Assembly: GCA_030612185.1 (NCBI GenBank)
Contig: JAUWOI010000053.1
Coordinates: forward strand, 1 to 14,301
Origin: Anaerolineae bacterium
Lineage (GTDB): Bacteria; Chloroflexota; Anaerolineae; B4-G1
Length of the DNA stretch: 14,301 nucleotides
Direction: 5' to 3'
Shown: positions 14,054 to 14,301 of the stretch, in pieces
Layout of the letters: the number at the start of each line of letters is the position of its first letter
How positions within the stretch are numbered: the first letter of the stretch is position 1
The notes under the pieces: model-generated
Database searches by the model: none
Seen by the model: the letters and a program-made list of their open reading frames with translations, nothing else
Told to the model about the DNA's origin: nothing
Translations under genes and position numbers: made by a program

Positions 14054-14164
14054 GTTGAGAGATTGGTAGATGGGGAAACTGGTAGATTGGTAGATGGGGA
14101 AACTGGTAAATTGGTAAATTGGGAAGCCGAGCTCCAACCTACCAATATACCAATCTACCAACTG
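14053..14164. repeat. Octamer hairpin element without a gene
   Basis: Eight octamers at 14065-14128: GGTAGATG, GGGAAACT, GGTAGATT, GGTAGATG, GGGAAACT, GGTAAATT, GGTAAATT, GGGAAGCC. After a short spacer, the inverted type follows at 14141-14164: ACCAATAT, ACCAATCT, ACCAACTG. The two halves can pair into a long imperfect hairpin just past the dehydrogenase stop. It may work as a transcription terminator, though there is no clear U-run. It resembles the flanks of the four-helix cassette with the gene missing. Confidence 0.75.
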
Positions 14165-14204
14165 TCCGTTCGCTGAAAATTTTTATGAAATCGCCAATTT
14201 CCTT

Positions 14205-14252
14205 ACCGCCATATATGGGGGTATTGTGCAGAATTTGCCCATATATGGTGGT
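14205..14252. promoter_or_regulatory. Paired CCATATATGG palindromes (operator-like inverted repeat)
   Basis: Arms ACCGCCATATATGGG (14205-14219) and CCCATATATGGTGGT (14238-14252) are inverted copies with one mismatch and an 18-nt spacer. Each contains the palindrome CCATATATGG (14209-14218 and 14239-14248), with centres 30 bp apart, about three helical turns. The surroundings (14165-14301) are AT-richer than the rest and contain no convincing gene. Either a binding site for a dimeric regulator of a gene beyond the right edge or part of a mobile element end. Confidence 0.5.
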
Positions 14253-14301
14253 GATCAGTTAGCTTGAACAAGGTAAATTTCAACAAGTAGGCGTTTTCAA
14301 C

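Noticed and set aside
14185..14262. 25-codon plus-strand frame starting MKSPISLPPYMGV
   Set aside because: No ribosome site; the repeated PYM words come only from the CCATATATGG inverted repeat.

Overview
The window looks like a piece of a high-GC chromosome from Chloroflexota (an Anaerolineae-like bacterium). This is inferred from family patterns, not from any search. The pointers are a secreted protein ending in an RVYLPTI-type tail, a small membrane protein with a Pro-Thr tail, a very large cytoplasmic GH13 protein beside a GT5 glycogen synthase, and many short repeat arrays between genes.

Left part (1-3026, minus strand): an mttB-like methyltransferase without an amber codon, a MttC/MtbC-type corrinoid protein, and a homocysteine S-methyltransferase that runs off the left edge. 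In this order they would move a methyl group from a methylated amine (or similar donor) to a corrinoid and then perhaps to homocysteine. The last gene carries a +1 frameshift in a run of seven G. A candidate promoter lies about 170 bp upstream of mttB. Next comes a secreted DNRLRE + IPT/TIG protein (3322-4434) with a second, orphan copy of its C-terminal tail just past its stop.

Middle (4592-10206, minus strand): two small genes, one encoding a single-TM protein with a Pro-Thr tail and one a 44-aa protein overlapping it by GTGA (neither is obvious unless sought), then glgA and a giant GH13 glucan hydrolase or transferase. These form a plausible glycogen operon from a promoter near 10242-10269. 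The GH13 gene has taken in several short repeats without losing frame, and six degenerate heptamers form its 5' end.

Right part (10378-14053, plus strand): from a consensus promoter diverging from the glycogen operon come a TetR regulator, a thiolase and a 3-hydroxyacyl-CoA dehydrogenase, a beta-oxidation-type set. Between thiolase and dehydrogenase sits an intruder: a four-helix-bundle (23S rRNA IVS-type) gene flanked by inverted arrays of octamers, itself broken by a 26-bp insertion that shares 25 bp with a segment inside the GH13 gene. A second octamer hairpin without a gene follows the dehydrogenase. The last 140 bp are AT-richer and hold two CCATATATGG palindromes 30 bp apart.

The most distinctive content is the short-repeat ecology (octamer and heptamer arrays, the octamer-flanked four-helix cassette, coding-sequence insertions) and the amine methyltransferase / corrinoid / homocysteine methyltransferase triad.
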